A program made the translations under genes and the position numbers. From Acidobacteriaceae bacterium (GTDB taxonomy: Bacteria; Acidobacteriota; Terriglobia; Bryobacterales; Bryobacteraceae), in assembly GCA_019246575.1 (NCBI GenBank), contig JAFAQG010000313.1:1-8691 (forward strand): DNA of 8,691 nucleotides, given 5' to 3'. Under the pieces are notes generated by a model. The model had not been told where the DNA came from, searched no databases, and was given only the letters and a program-made list of their open reading frames with translations. Shown piece by piece: positions 1 to 6,908 of the stretch. The first letter of the stretch is position 1; each line of letters begins with the position of its first letter.

Positions 1-1264
1 TGAAGCCAGCCGTTCAAGACTTCGAAGATGCGATGCTCAATCGCGCCCGCCTGTAGCACACCGCCGTTCAAAAGAAGGTGAGTGGGCCGGGCGATGCCGC
101 CAGATGCGCCGCTTGCTCCCGCGTGGCGAAGAAACTGGGCCAGATGCTTCGTGACGGCCGGGTCCGACGCGTAATTGAGACCGACCTCCATTAGCGCGGT
201 TCGCCGCTGCCGTTCCGGCGTAGCATCGGGCGCAACGCGCGGGAAAAAGCCGTCGATAAGCAGATTTCGGATTTCATCGCGCGTGATCTTGCCACGAATC
301 GTGCCACCGATTAAACCTGTCCCGCGGCCGAGGATCGTAAGAGGCTGTTCCGTCGGGCGTGAATCATCGCTCGCGAGCAGTACTTCCTTTGCCGCGCGGC
401 ATTGCTGCCACAGCGAATGAAATTGAAGCGCGTCGAGCTTTGTGCCTCGTTGGGCAAATTGCTGCTCGGCGTAGCGCGCGACCGCGAGATCCATGTTGTC
501 TCCGCCTAATAGGAGATGTTGACCGACCGCGACACGCTCCAGCTGGAGCTCACCATTCCGCTCCGTGACGGCGATGAGAGTGAGGTCTGTAGTGCCGCCG
601 CCGATATCGACCACGAGGATCAAGTTGCCCGGTGCAACCTGCTCGCGCCAGTTCGGGTTCCGCTCGATCCAGGCGTAGAACGCCGCCTGAGGCTCTTCGA
701 TGATCGTGACCTCGGGATAGCCTGCCAATTTCGCGGCGCGTTGCGTGAGTTCGCGCGCAGCTGCATCGAAGGAAGCCGGAACCGTGATCAGGACAGATTG
801 CTCCGCGAGTTTTGCATCGGGATGCGCAAGGTCCCAGGCCGAGCGCATGTGCAGCAAATATTGGGAGGACGCGTCGAGGGGAGAAATCTTCTGAATGCCT
901 TCCGGCGCGGCTAATGGCAATAGCGGCTGAGCGGGATCGGCGTTCTGGTTCGATAGCCAAGATTTTGCGGACGTTACAAGGCGATTCGCGTTCTCAACGC
1001 CGCGGGTGCGCGCGAGGCGTCCGGTGATATAGCGCTGCTTTGCGTCCCAGGGAAGAGCCAGACTTCCTTCGACAAACTCACCCGGACCGGGAATGTAGAG
1101 AGCAGAGGGGAGGAGATCCAGCTCCGAAAGTTCGCCCGGATTCACAAGCTGAGGAACGCCGAACAGATTCACCCGAGGCGCTTCGCCATCGGCGCTGTGC
1201 GCGGATGTATAAGCGAGTGCGCTGTTGGTCGTACCGAGATCGATTCCGATGATGTAATCAGGCA
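1..1264 (-). CDS. Hsp70-family (DnaK-like) ATPase, 3' end beyond the window
   Basis: This is the N-terminal 421 residues of an Hsp70-type chaperone ATPase, read as an uninterrupted minus-strand frame from ATG at 1264 to the window edge. The actin-like nucleotide-binding fold is clear: phosphate-1 motif IGIDLGTTNS (residues 6-15), TVPASFD (161-167), the connect-1 segment EEPQAAFYAW (190-199), phosphate-2 motif VVDIGGGTTDLTL (218-230), LGGDNMD (253-259), and an adenosine-type motif LLLNGGVLQA (397-406). The substrate-binding part lies outside the window, so a canonical lid cannot be checked. The long insertion-like stretch at about 27-75 and the DUF2760 gene 9 bp upstream suggest the specialised 'Hsp70 family protein' group rather than housekeeping DnaK; no grpE or dnaJ is nearby. 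The two genes are probably co-transcribed. No strong ribosome-binding site precedes the ATG, so translational coupling is plausible. The Hsp70 fold is near certain; the client is unknown. Confidence 0.95.
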
Positions 1265-1273
1265 TTCGGTGCG

Positions 1274-1804
1274 CTATTCGACTTCGATCTCGGCGGGCGC
1301 GAGAATCGAAGGGTCCTGGTTCCCGAGCGGAGGAAGATTGATGCTCGCTGCCATCCAGCCACGGTGGCGAAGTGTTCCGCCCGCAACCTTTCCGCTCGCC
1401 GGGACATTACCGATCAATTTGATGCGGTTTGGATCGGGGGCTTTCGATGAATCCAGCTTGTGGTGCGTGCCTTCGACGCCATCGATGACCGGAGCAAGGG
1501 TGACATGGCGGCTGAGGGTTGCTTTCGAATCGGCATGAATCGAGCGAACGGCCGCGCCGATCTGATCGTCGGCATAAGACGCGATATCTTCCATTAAAAA
1601 ATCAATCAGGCGCGAATCGCGTTGAAGGATGTGAAGCATCTGCAATGCGCCGTCACTAACTTTGAATTTGGGCTGTTCAGGCGTAGTCGCTACAGGAGCG
1701 GCTTGCGTTTTCATATAACCGAATTCCAAAGCAATGTCTTCCGGCAACGTGCCGGAAAACAGGATCGAAAAAAAGCTTCGGAACGCAGATGAAATACGTG
1801 GCAA
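1274..1804 (-). CDS. DUF2760 domain protein, partner of the adjacent Hsp70
   Basis: A 176-residue soluble protein of unknown biochemical function. From about residue 47 it matches what I know of the DUF2760 family: LHILQRDSRLIDFLMEDI (57-74), SYADDQIGAAVRSIH (76-90), the IKLIGNV strand (128-134) and the closing GGTLRHRGWMAASINLP (142-158). The N-terminal segment AFRSFFSILFSG (7-18) is amphipathic or hydrophobic and fits the usual family start. Translation begins at TTG: a GAGAGG ribosome-binding site sits 7 bases upstream, which decides this start over the internal Met at residue 31. The gene lies 9 bp before the Hsp70 gene on the same strand. Members of this family are commonly found beside atypical Hsp70 genes, so a cofactor or adaptor role is a reasonable inference, but the sequence shows no catalytic motif. 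Family assignment is by remembered motifs, not by a profile search. Confidence 0.85.
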   Translation of the reverse strand: MPRISSAFRSFFSILFSGTLPEDIALEFGYMKTQAAPVATTPEQPKFKVSDGALQMLHILQRDSRLIDFLMEDIASYADDQIGAAVRSIHADSKATLSRHVTLAPVIDGVEGTHHKLDSSKAPDPNRIKLIGNVPASGKVAGGTLRHRGWMAASINLPPLGNQDPSILAPAEIEVE

Positions 1805-1811
1805 TAGGCAG

Positions 1812-1817
1812 CCTCTC
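1812..1817 (-). promoter_or_regulatory. Ribosome-binding site for the DUF2760 gene
   Basis: The minus strand reads GAGAGG, 7 bases before the TTG at 1804. It is a good Shine-Dalgarno match and the main reason to accept a TTG start for the gene. Confidence 0.7.
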
Positions 1818-1866
1818 GACTCAGGATATCAGCGTGTGCAGTATGCGGCACCGTCCCGCTCCTGGC

Positions 1867-1897
1867 TTGTGTTGCAGGTGTATTTGCGGCATATTAG
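1867..1897 (+). promoter_or_regulatory. Possible sigma-70-like promoter for the basic-protein gene
   Basis: In the 134-bp divergent spacer, an AT-rich patch (CATATTAGAA, 1890-1899) lies 40 bases before the start of the downstream gene. It offers -10-like hexamers (CATATT or TATTAG, each 4 of 6 to consensus). A TTGTGT at 1867-1872 sits 17 bases before CATATT and could act as -35. Both matches are weak, and a promoter is expected here mainly because the flanking genes diverge. No matching minus-strand promoter stood out. Confidence 0.3.
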
Positions 1898-1920
1898 AAC
1901 AAAAGCGCAGTAAGTTGTTT

Positions 1921-1929
1921 GAAGGGAGA
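1921..1929 (+). promoter_or_regulatory. Ribosome-binding site for the DUF6496-like gene
   Basis: A purine-rich run, GAAGGGAGA, ends 9 bases before the ATG at 1939. It supports that ATG over the 50-codon upstream extension of the same frame, which would run back into the divergent gene. Confidence 0.65.
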
Positions 1930-1938
1930 ATTCGATCT

Positions 1939-2268
1939 ATGGCGACGAAGAAAACTGGAGGCTCGAAGAAGTCGTCTTCGGGCTCGGATCCAAAATCGAA
2001 GCGCATCGTGCGGAAGAAAATGCAGAAGACGATGCATGAGTTCAAGCATCATGAGCTCGAGTCCGGCCGCAGCGGCAAGAAGGTAAGAAATCCGAAACAG
2101 GCAATTGCGATTGGGTTAAGCGAAGCGCGGCGATCCGGCGCCGACATTCCGGCTTCGCCGAGCAAAAAGAAACGCGGAGGGAAGAAGGCCGGCTCGAAAA
2201 AGGCGGCATCGAAGAAGAGCAGCGGCAAAAAGACGACATCCAAAAGAAGCCGCAGTCGGAAACGTTAG
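1939..2268 (+). CDS. Small very basic protein: DUF6496-like domain plus histone-H1-like Lys-rich tail
   Basis: A 109-residue, strongly cationic protein. Residues about 24-71 resemble the DUF6496 family: KMQKTMHEFKHHELESG (27-43) followed by NPKQAIAIGLSEARRSG (51-67). The last 35 residues (75-109) consist only of Lys, Arg, Ser, Gly, Ala and Thr, with 18 Lys/Arg arranged mostly as KK doublets separated by short small-residue spacers. This is the composition of histone-H1-like and AlgP-like tails and suggests nucleic-acid binding. The first 22 residues are also Lys/Ser-rich. There is no signal peptide or membrane segment, so it should be cytoplasmic. The ATG is preceded by a good ribosome-binding site. 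The gene stands alone: it diverges from the DUF2760/Hsp70 pair and converges on the C45 hydrolase gene with only 4 bp between stop codons. Its function is unknown; a nucleoid-associated or stress role is inference from composition only. Confidence 0.82.
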   Translation: MATKKTGGSKKSSSGSDPKSKRIVRKKMQKTMHEFKHHELESGRSGKKVRNPKQAIAIGLSEARRSGADIPASPSKKKRGGKKAGSKKAASKKSSGKKTTSKRSRSRKR

Positions 2269-2272
2269 AACA

Positions 2273-3718
2273 CTATCGGCCGTCTGCCTGCGTTTCTGGT
2301 CGGGCTGAACTCTGTCCTTGCTGCAAGTGCGACGTCATCACCACCCACGGATGCGCGTCGATATCTCGCAGCAAGCGCCGCTGCCAGGCGTATTCCTTGT
2401 GGGCCTTGATAAAAGGGGCCGCTTTGAATTCGACCCCGCAAGGATGGCCCATGCCTGCGAAGAACGACATCTTTTCCGCCATAGCGCTATTCGTTACCTT
2501 GGCTTCGGCGACCCCGGCGGGACCGTACGGGTCCGCCCACCCCTTCAGACCGCGGCTCGATTTATCGATGTGACCGCAGATCGTGCGCTCGTTAGGCGTG
2601 TTTTCGTGTGTGACGCCGTCGTAGTGATCGGTTTCGAACTGTTTCCCGCATTCCACCGTAATCCTGCCCTTGTTTTCGGCCATTAGTTGATCCCAGCGGC
2701 GGTGGCGCACCTCGTCCGGCGTGTTTGGATCGCTCGCGGCGAAATCGGTTTCCTCACGGATCAATTTCGGATTGATCGGAAAATTTGAGCCGACGAAGTA
2801 GCCGTCGCGGGTACGGTCAAGTGTGACGTTTTTCAATCCCAGTTCCAGCCGTCCAATCTCGCCGGTTTTTCGATCGCCGACCAGCCATGTATTTGCATAC
2901 CCCCCGTTGTTGCCGGTCTTCATAATGGCAGCGAACGCGTCGATCGAGTCCGCGTATTGCATGGCGTTGCGGGCGCGCACAAACTCGGGCGTGCCCCGCT
3001 CGTCGAAACCATGGAAATTCGCGATGGTGGTTTCGGTGATCATGATGCCTGCGTCATTGATGCCGAAGTCGTCGCCGCTATGAATCAACCCGGGCATGCC
3101 GTCCATGATCAGGCGGTGTCCTGTGCGAGGCCCGATATCGAAGATGATGTTCCAGCGGCTGCCGGTCAGGTAGTCGGTCCAGTTGTTGTGTCCCATGACG
3201 ATCTGGCCGCCTGCTGTGTAGCTACCGGTTGCGACGAAGGCGCTGCAGTGCTCGCCCACGCTGCTCGGAACGCGTTTAGCTTGCAGATCGCGCGACTGAT
3301 CGTAGTAGTACGGAAACTCCATGTAGGCGTTCATGGCAACCAGATCGATCACGTCGAGCTTCGATCCGTGTGCGTGAAGGCCGTCGCGGATGCCCTCGAG
3401 TTCCTGCCGATATTCGGGTGGAACTTGCGGCCAGAAGATGCGTTCTGCAACGTTGCGGAGCTGACGCCAGCTGTGATGCACCTCGTGCGTAGTGCTCAGT
3501 GCAATTGCGCGCTTTGAGTCTTCGATTTCGGCGGTAAGCCAGTACCCGTGCTGGAACCCTATTTCCGACGGGCTGCCTTCCAGATGAACGAATATCCAGC
3601 CCGCCTTTGCCGGATCACGAAATGAGTTCCGGAGCCGCTGATCCCCTCCGGCGTGCGCTGCCGTTGCGACGCCACAGAAAAATACGCAGAACACGGCCAG
3701 CCTGAAAGACTTGGGCAT
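2273..3718 (-). CDS. Secreted Ntn-hydrolase, peptidase C45 / phospholipase-B-like
   Basis: A 481-residue exported hydrolase or acyltransferase. The ATG at 3718 opens a standard signal peptide: Lys-Arg n-region (3-6), hydrophobic core about 7-20, and cleavage expected after AHA at residue 23. The mature part shows features of N-terminal-nucleophile amidohydrolases of the C45 / phospholipase-B-like group: EIGFQHGYWL (52-61) near the front, the candidate autoprocessing site HCSAF with Cys158 as nucleophile, GHNNWTDY (176-183) just after it, and FGINDAGIMITETT (218-231). The C-terminal part carries CGHID (381-385) and GMGHPCG (422-428). Such enzymes cut themselves before the Cys and then hydrolyse amides, or lipid esters in phospholipase B-like members; the substrate here cannot be told. 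The residue before the Cys is His rather than the Gly seen in acyl-CoA:isopenicillin N acyltransferase. The frame extends 46 codons further upstream, but that part overlaps the divergent gene and would bury the signal peptide. No ribosome-binding site is visible. Confidence 0.85.
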   Translation of the reverse strand: MPKSFRLAVFCVFFCGVATAAHAGGDQRLRNSFRDPAKAGWIFVHLEGSPSEIGFQHGYWLTAEIEDSKRAIALSTTHEVHHSWRQLRNVAERIFWPQVPPEYRQELEGIRDGLHAHGSKLDVIDLVAMNAYMEFPYYYDQSRDLQAKRVPSSVGEHCSAFVATGSYTAGGQIVMGHNNWTDYLTGSRWNIIFDIGPRTGHRLIMDGMPGLIHSGDDFGINDAGIMITETTIANFHGFDERGTPEFVRARNAMQYADSIDAFAAIMKTGNNGGYANTWLVGDRKTGEIGRLELGLKNVTLDRTRDGYFVGSNFPINPKLIREETDFAASDPNTPDEVRHRRWDQLMAENKGRITVECGKQFETDHYDGVTHENTPNERTICGHIDKSSRGLKGWADPYGPAGVAEAKVTNSAMAEKMSFFAGMGHPCGVEFKAAPFIKAHKEYAWQRRLLRDIDAHPWVVMTSHLQQGQSSARPETQADGR

Positions 3719-3779
3719 TTTGTTTCGATTACAGCATAACTGTGGTGTGCCCGCCCCGCCGGTAGCAGCCGGGGTTCTG

Positions 3780-3786
3780 TAAGGAG
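3780..3786 (+). promoter_or_regulatory. Ribosome-binding site for the oxidase subunit III gene
   Basis: TAAGGAG lies 6 bases before the ATG at 3793, one of the best Shine-Dalgarno matches in the window. It selects this ATG over the next in-frame Met at residue 35, although the first 30 residues are not typical of the family. Confidence 0.75.
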
Positions 3787-3792
3787 CTACGT

Positions 3793-4434
3793 ATGTTTTC
3801 TGCGTGCTGGCGCTCGCGGTTTCGAACACGAGAAAATGGGAACGTGCGAGCCACAATCACGGCCCCGCAAGAGCGCGATCTGAATTCGCTTTCGATGCTC
3901 ACTGCGGGTGTCGTGCTTGCCACGGTAACGATGACTTTTGCGGCCATTATCGCCGTTTTCATCGTGCGCTCGCAGGCGCGGATGTTCTGGGGCCACATCG
4001 CAATCCCTCACATCTTATGGACGACGACTGCCATCCTGCTTACGAGTAGCAGCACTCTCGAAACCGCTCGGCGAAGGCTCGTTATCAACGATCAACGAGG
4101 CGCGTTCCGATTTTTTGTTTGGACTGCGTGTCTGGGATTTGCTTTTCTTGCAGGACAGATTACTGCCTGGGTTCAGGTACTGCACTCAGGCGTGGTGCTG
4201 GCGAGAAACCCGCATTCGTGGTTTATTTTCCTGTTTACGGGATTGCATGGACTCCACATCGTGCTCGGGCTTGCCGGTCTCGTCTACCTGCTGGTGCGCA
4301 CTCGCGAGCCTGCCAGCGGTCCGAAGTATCAGATGACAACGCGCGTGGTTACAAACGGCGTATCGCTGTTCTGGCACTACCTCGATTTTCTGTGGGTCGT
4401 GCTGTTTGTGCTACTTCTCATTTGGCGTCGTTAG
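3793..4434 (+). CDS. Cytochrome c oxidase subunit III family protein (stand-alone)
   Basis: A 213-residue integral membrane protein of the heme-copper oxidase subunit III family, a non-catalytic core subunit that packs against subunit I. Five hydrophobic segments are visible at about 36-58, 70-87, 107-129, 142-168 and 187-210, matching the short bacterial form. Recognisable elements are TMTFAAIIAVFIVRS (46-60), the STLETARR helix end (87-94), FLFTGLHGLHIVLGL (146-160) and the C-terminal SLFWHYLDFLWVVLFVLL (191-208), whose His-x-x-Asp pattern is characteristic. The N-terminal 30 residues are polar and basic. No subunit I, subunit II, heme-assembly or cytochrome gene is adjacent: the upstream gene is divergent and the next plus-strand gene is prmA, 86 bp away. 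It must therefore pair with subunits encoded elsewhere, or act in a different complex. The related quinol oxidase subunit (CyoC-like) cannot be ruled out. Confidence 0.88.
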   Translation: MFSACWRSRFRTRENGNVRATITAPQERDLNSLSMLTAGVVLATVTMTFAAIIAVFIVRSQARMFWGHIAIPHILWTTTAILLTSSSTLETARRRLVINDQRGAFRFFVWTACLGFAFLAGQITAWVQVLHSGVVLARNPHSWFIFLFTGLHGLHIVLGLAGLVYLLVRTREPASGPKYQMTTRVVTNGVSLFWHYLDFLWVVLFVLLLIWRR

Positions 4435-4520
4435 CACGAGTTCATCATGGAGTCGCCGGGAGCGTAGCCCAGCGTGATCGTCGCCTCAGGGATTTCTCCA
4501 TCGCGACACTAAACTGAAAC

Positions 4521-5339
4521 TTGCAGTCTGTTCTCTTTCACGTCGAGCCCTCGGATGTCGATTTGCTCATCGCCGATCTCTGGGCTATGGGAACGGCGGG
4601 CCTGATTGAGGACGAATCGGGGCTGCGAGCGTTTTTTGAAGACGAGCAAACCGCGCGCGCTGTAGCGACGCGATACGGTTCCGATGCGATTGAGGTCAGA
4701 GCGGAGAAGCCGCCGTGGACCCTGGAATTTTCGCGGGAGGACTGGGACGCGATCTGTATCGGAGAACGGTTCTTTGTCGTACCGCCTTGGGTGGATACGC
4801 CGACGCCTGAAGGGCGGTACCGGCTAAGTATCGATGCGGCAACCGCATTCGGAACTGGCCGGCATGAAAGCACTCAGCTAGTCATGGAGGCTCTCGAAGG
4901 CTACATAAAGGGTGGAGAAACCGTTGTCGACGTCGGATGTGGCACGGGGATTCTCGGATTGGCTGCCCAGGCGCTCGGCGCCGCTGAGATCGTCAGTTGC
5001 GACATTCACGCCGATACGCTAGGCAGCGTGCGACAACGATTACGCTCAGTGTTCCTCGGCTCCGCGGATGCCATCCGTGACAGCGCGGCGGATGTGACAG
5101 TAGTGAATATCAGCGCCAGAGTTGTGGATGCGCTTGCATCCGAAGTGCGCCGCATGACAAAACCGACCGGCGTCGTAATCGTGGCGGGCTTCATCCGAGA
5201 GAACACCCCGAAACGATTCCGACCCGACCGCATTCTGGAGCGAGGAGACTGGCTGTGCTGGGTATGCAAGCAGGAAAGTGTCGACGCTGCCGCCATGAAC
5301 CGCCGGCCGCTGCAGCCGTACTCGGAGCAGTGGTGGTGA
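4521..5339 (+). CDS. prmA: Ribosomal protein L11 methyltransferase
   Basis: A 272-residue cytoplasmic SAM-dependent methyltransferase predicted to trimethylate ribosomal protein L11. The N-terminal ~90 residues form the L11-recognition region. The family signature before the catalytic domain is DAATAFGTGRHESTQLVMEALE (residues 105-126, key residues the GTG and His). The SAM-binding loop is VVDVGCGTGILGLAA (135-149), with the acidic CDIHAD (160-165) next and the NIS motif (196-198) at the usual Asn-Ile position. It is slightly shorter than the E. coli enzyme. The start must be TTG at 4521, because an in-frame TGA lies at 4515-4517 and the N-terminal domain would be lost with a later start. No convincing ribosome-binding site precedes it. 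The gene opens the plus-strand run that continues into psd after a 61-bp gap. PrmA is usually dispensable, and its link to envelope genes here is positional only. Confidence 0.93.
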   Translation: MQSVLFHVEPSDVDLLIADLWAMGTAGLIEDESGLRAFFEDEQTARAVATRYGSDAIEVRAEKPPWTLEFSREDWDAICIGERFFVVPPWVDTPTPEGRYRLSIDAATAFGTGRHESTQLVMEALEGYIKGGETVVDVGCGTGILGLAAQALGAAEIVSCDIHADTLGSVRQRLRSVFLGSADAIRDSAADVTVVNISARVVDALASEVRRMTKPTGVVIVAGFIRENTPKRFRPDRILERGDWLCWVCKQESVDAAAMNRRPLQPYSEQWW

Positions 5340-5400
5340 GCGCCGGTATGTTCGCCAACGCCGCCGGCACGTGACCGATTTGGCGTGAGAAAATGTTCCT

Positions 5401-6024
5401 TTGCGAATCGTAGTTGACGGCATTTACTATGCTTGCGGACTGGCTCTAGTGGGCATCGCTGTTTCGTACTTTCTTACACCCTGGATTGGAGCGCCTTTTT
5501 ATCTGCTGGCTGTTTTCTGTTTATATTTTTTCCGCGATCCGGAGCGAGTGCCTCCTTCCGGAGATGTCATGGTCGCTCCCGCAGATGGAAAAGTCGTCGC
5601 GATCCGGCAGATCAGTCCCGACGAGACTCGCGTGAGTATCTTCCTGAATATTTTCGACGTTCACGTAAATCGGACGCCAATCCCGGGTAAGGTGGCGAGC
5701 ATTATTTATCACAGCGGGAAGTTTTTGGTTGCGAGCCGGGAGGCTGCATCGGCCGAGAACGAGCAAAATACTCTTGTGGTGGAGGGTGCAGGGACGCGCG
5801 TTGTGTGCCGGCAGATTGCGGGGTTAATCGCCCGCCGGATTGTCTGTTACAAAAAAGCCGGCGATTCGCTCGCCCCGGCTGAGAGGATCGGGTACATAAA
5901 ATTCGGGTCGCGCGTGGATGTGCTCTACGGGCCCGAGTGGAGGACAACCGTGAAGGCTGGTAACAGAGTTTCGGCTGGAACAACCGTCATCGCAGAGCGG
6001 ACATCCGCTCCGGGGGCCGTCTGA
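5401..6024 (+). CDS. psd: Phosphatidylserine decarboxylase proenzyme, short form
   Basis: Psd converts phosphatidylserine to phosphatidylethanolamine with a pyruvoyl group made by self-cleavage. This 207-residue protein is the short bacterial/archaeal form. An N-terminal hydrophobic stretch (about 7-44) anchors it to the inner membrane, followed by FFRDPER (43-49). The expected triad is visible: Asp62 in APADGK (59-64), His88 in FDVHVNR (85-91), and Ser170 in FGSRVD (168-173). Cleavage between Gly169 and Ser170 would leave a C-terminal alpha chain of about 38 residues carrying the pyruvoyl group. GSR in place of the LGST of E. coli Psd is normal for the short class. The start is TTG at 5401: the only earlier in-frame codons reach a TGA at 5386-5388, and a weak GAGAA lies 9 bases upstream. 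It is 17 bp upstream of pssA, whose product makes its substrate. Confidence 0.94.
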   Translation: MRIVVDGIYYACGLALVGIAVSYFLTPWIGAPFYLLAVFCLYFFRDPERVPPSGDVMVAPADGKVVAIRQISPDETRVSIFLNIFDVHVNRTPIPGKVASIIYHSGKFLVASREAASAENEQNTLVVEGAGTRVVCRQIAGLIARRIVCYKKAGDSLAPAERIGYIKFGSRVDVLYGPEWRTTVKAGNRVSAGTTVIAERTSAPGAV

Positions 6025-6030
6025 GCTTTC

Positions 6031-6035
6031 GGGAG
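6031..6035 (+). promoter_or_regulatory. Ribosome-binding site for pssA
   Basis: GGGAG lies 6 bases before the GTG at 6042, inside the 17-bp gap after psd. It supports the GTG start. Confidence 0.65.
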
Positions 6036-6041
6036 CGTCTG

Positions 6042-6908
6042 GTGGGGCCGGCATATCCAGGAAAGCGGCCGCGGCGAGCGGCGTACGCTCTCCCGACGCT
6101 ATTTACATGCAGTAACATCTTTCTCGGGTTTATCGCTATCGCTCAGGCACTAGAAGGCGCACTGTTCGCGAAGGCAGGAGACCTGAGCACAAACCCGCAT
6201 TTCTTGATAGCGGCCAAGGCGCTCGGTTTCGCGGTATTCTTTGACGGCTTAGACGGCTGGATCGCGCGATTAACGAAAACGACCAGCGATTTCGGTCGCG
6301 AGCTGGATTCGCTTGCCGACGTAATTACGTTCGGGATTGCACCCGCAATGTTGGCTTACGTTTGGGGTGTACTATTTGTGACGAGCATCCCAGGTGCTCA
6401 GCTTCACAGTCACTTGACGAAGGCCGGTTACTTGGTGGCTTTTTTCTATTTACTGTGCGGAGCTGTCAGGCTGGCGCGCTTCAACGTTCAAACCAACACG
6501 ATGCCGAAAAATCCGGGGCGACCCGATCGCAAATATTTCGTAGGCATGCCAATACCTGCGGGTGCGGGATTCATCGCAGCAATCATTTATCTGGATGCTT
6601 CCCCTGTGACCGACTTCGGGTTTTCGGTGTTTTGGTTGGTACTTGTTAGTGTTATCGGGTTATTAATGGTGAGTACCTGGCGTTACCCAAGCTTTAAGCA
6701 AGTGAGTATGTCGAAGCCGCGTTCGCCGCTTGTGGTGCTCGTGATTGGAGGCGTGGGTATTCTGATCTGGCTCTGGTCGCAGCCCATGCTTCTGGCCTTG
6801 GCATGCGCGTATGTCATGAGTGGCATTGCGATTCGTGCAGGCGGACTCCTCCGCAGACACAAACGGGCGCGTCCGCCGGCGCCTTATCCGGAGCATCAAA
6901 TTGGCTAA
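6042..6908 (+). CDS. pssA: CDP-diacylglycerol--serine O-phosphatidyltransferase
   Basis: PssA joins CDP-diacylglycerol and serine to give phosphatidylserine, the substrate of the Psd encoded just upstream. The 288-residue protein carries the complete CDP-alcohol phosphotransferase signature: DGLDGWIAR (68-76) followed by Gly85, Asp89 and Asp93, giving the four metal-binding aspartates (68, 71, 89, 93). Family elements NIFLGF (25-30), VRLARFN (142-148), GMPIPAGAG (168-176) and RYPSFK (214-219) place it in the membrane-bound type II PssA group. Several hydrophobic segments span the inner membrane, including the C-terminal helices at about 195-212 and 228-264. A basic, Pro-rich tail (about 270-284) follows. 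The start is GTG with a GGGAG ribosome-binding site. Its last 8 bases overlap the next gene in another frame, so translation is probably coupled. Confidence 0.94.
   Translation: MGPAYPGKRPRRAAYALPTLFTCSNIFLGFIAIAQALEGALFAKAGDLSTNPHFLIAAKALGFAVFFDGLDGWIARLTKTTSDFGRELDSLADVITFGIAPAMLAYVWGVLFVTSIPGAQLHSHLTKAGYLVAFFYLLCGAVRLARFNVQTNTMPKNPGRPDRKYFVGMPIPAGAGFIAAIIYLDASPVTDFGFSVFWLVLVSVIGLLMVSTWRYPSFKQVSMSKPRSPLVVLVIGGVGILIWLWSQPMLLALACAYVMSGIAIRAGGLLRRHKRARPPAPYPEHQIG
6890..6893 (+). promoter_or_regulatory. Ribosome-binding site selecting the TTG start of the Asd-like gene
   Basis: GGAG lies 7 bases before the TTG at 6901, within the end of pssA. An ATG 81 bases further upstream in the same frame would give an Arg/Ser-rich extension overlapping conserved pssA coding sequence, so TTG is preferred. 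Confidence 0.6.

Noticed and set aside
175..1252. Several plus-strand open frames of 69-132 codons
   Set aside because: They lie opposite the Hsp70 gene, whose minus-strand frame shows unmistakable conserved motifs throughout. The plus-strand products are Arg-rich and low in recognisable motifs.
2259..2296. Inverted repeat GAAACG/CGTTTC spanning the convergent gene ends, as a bidirectional terminator
   Set aside because: Only 6 bp of stem with a 26-base loop and no flanking T-run, so it is not a convincing intrinsic terminator.
2318..3517. Plus-strand open frames up to 186 codons
   Set aside because: They are antisense shadows of the C45 hydrolase, which has a signal peptide and conserved motifs over the same bases.
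3754..3774. GC-rich hairpin CCCCG/CGGGG upstream of the oxidase subunit III gene
   Set aside because: A 5-bp stem with an 11-base loop and no U-tract; too weak to call a terminator or riboregulator.
5353..5385. Inverted repeat CGCCAA/TTGGCG between prmA and psd, as terminator or operator
   Set aside because: A 6-bp stem with a 21-base loop and no T-run; expected by chance in GC-rich sequence.
4538..5423. Minus-strand open frames of 96-125 codons
   Set aside because: They are opposite prmA, which carries the SAM-binding and FGTG-x-H motifs in the plus frame.
6820..6900. ATG start 81 bases further upstream for the Asd-like gene
   Set aside because: The extension would be Arg/Ser-rich, unlike the family's start at the NAD(P)-binding strand, and lies in conserved pssA coding sequence. 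The TTG at 6901 has a GGAG 7 bases upstream.
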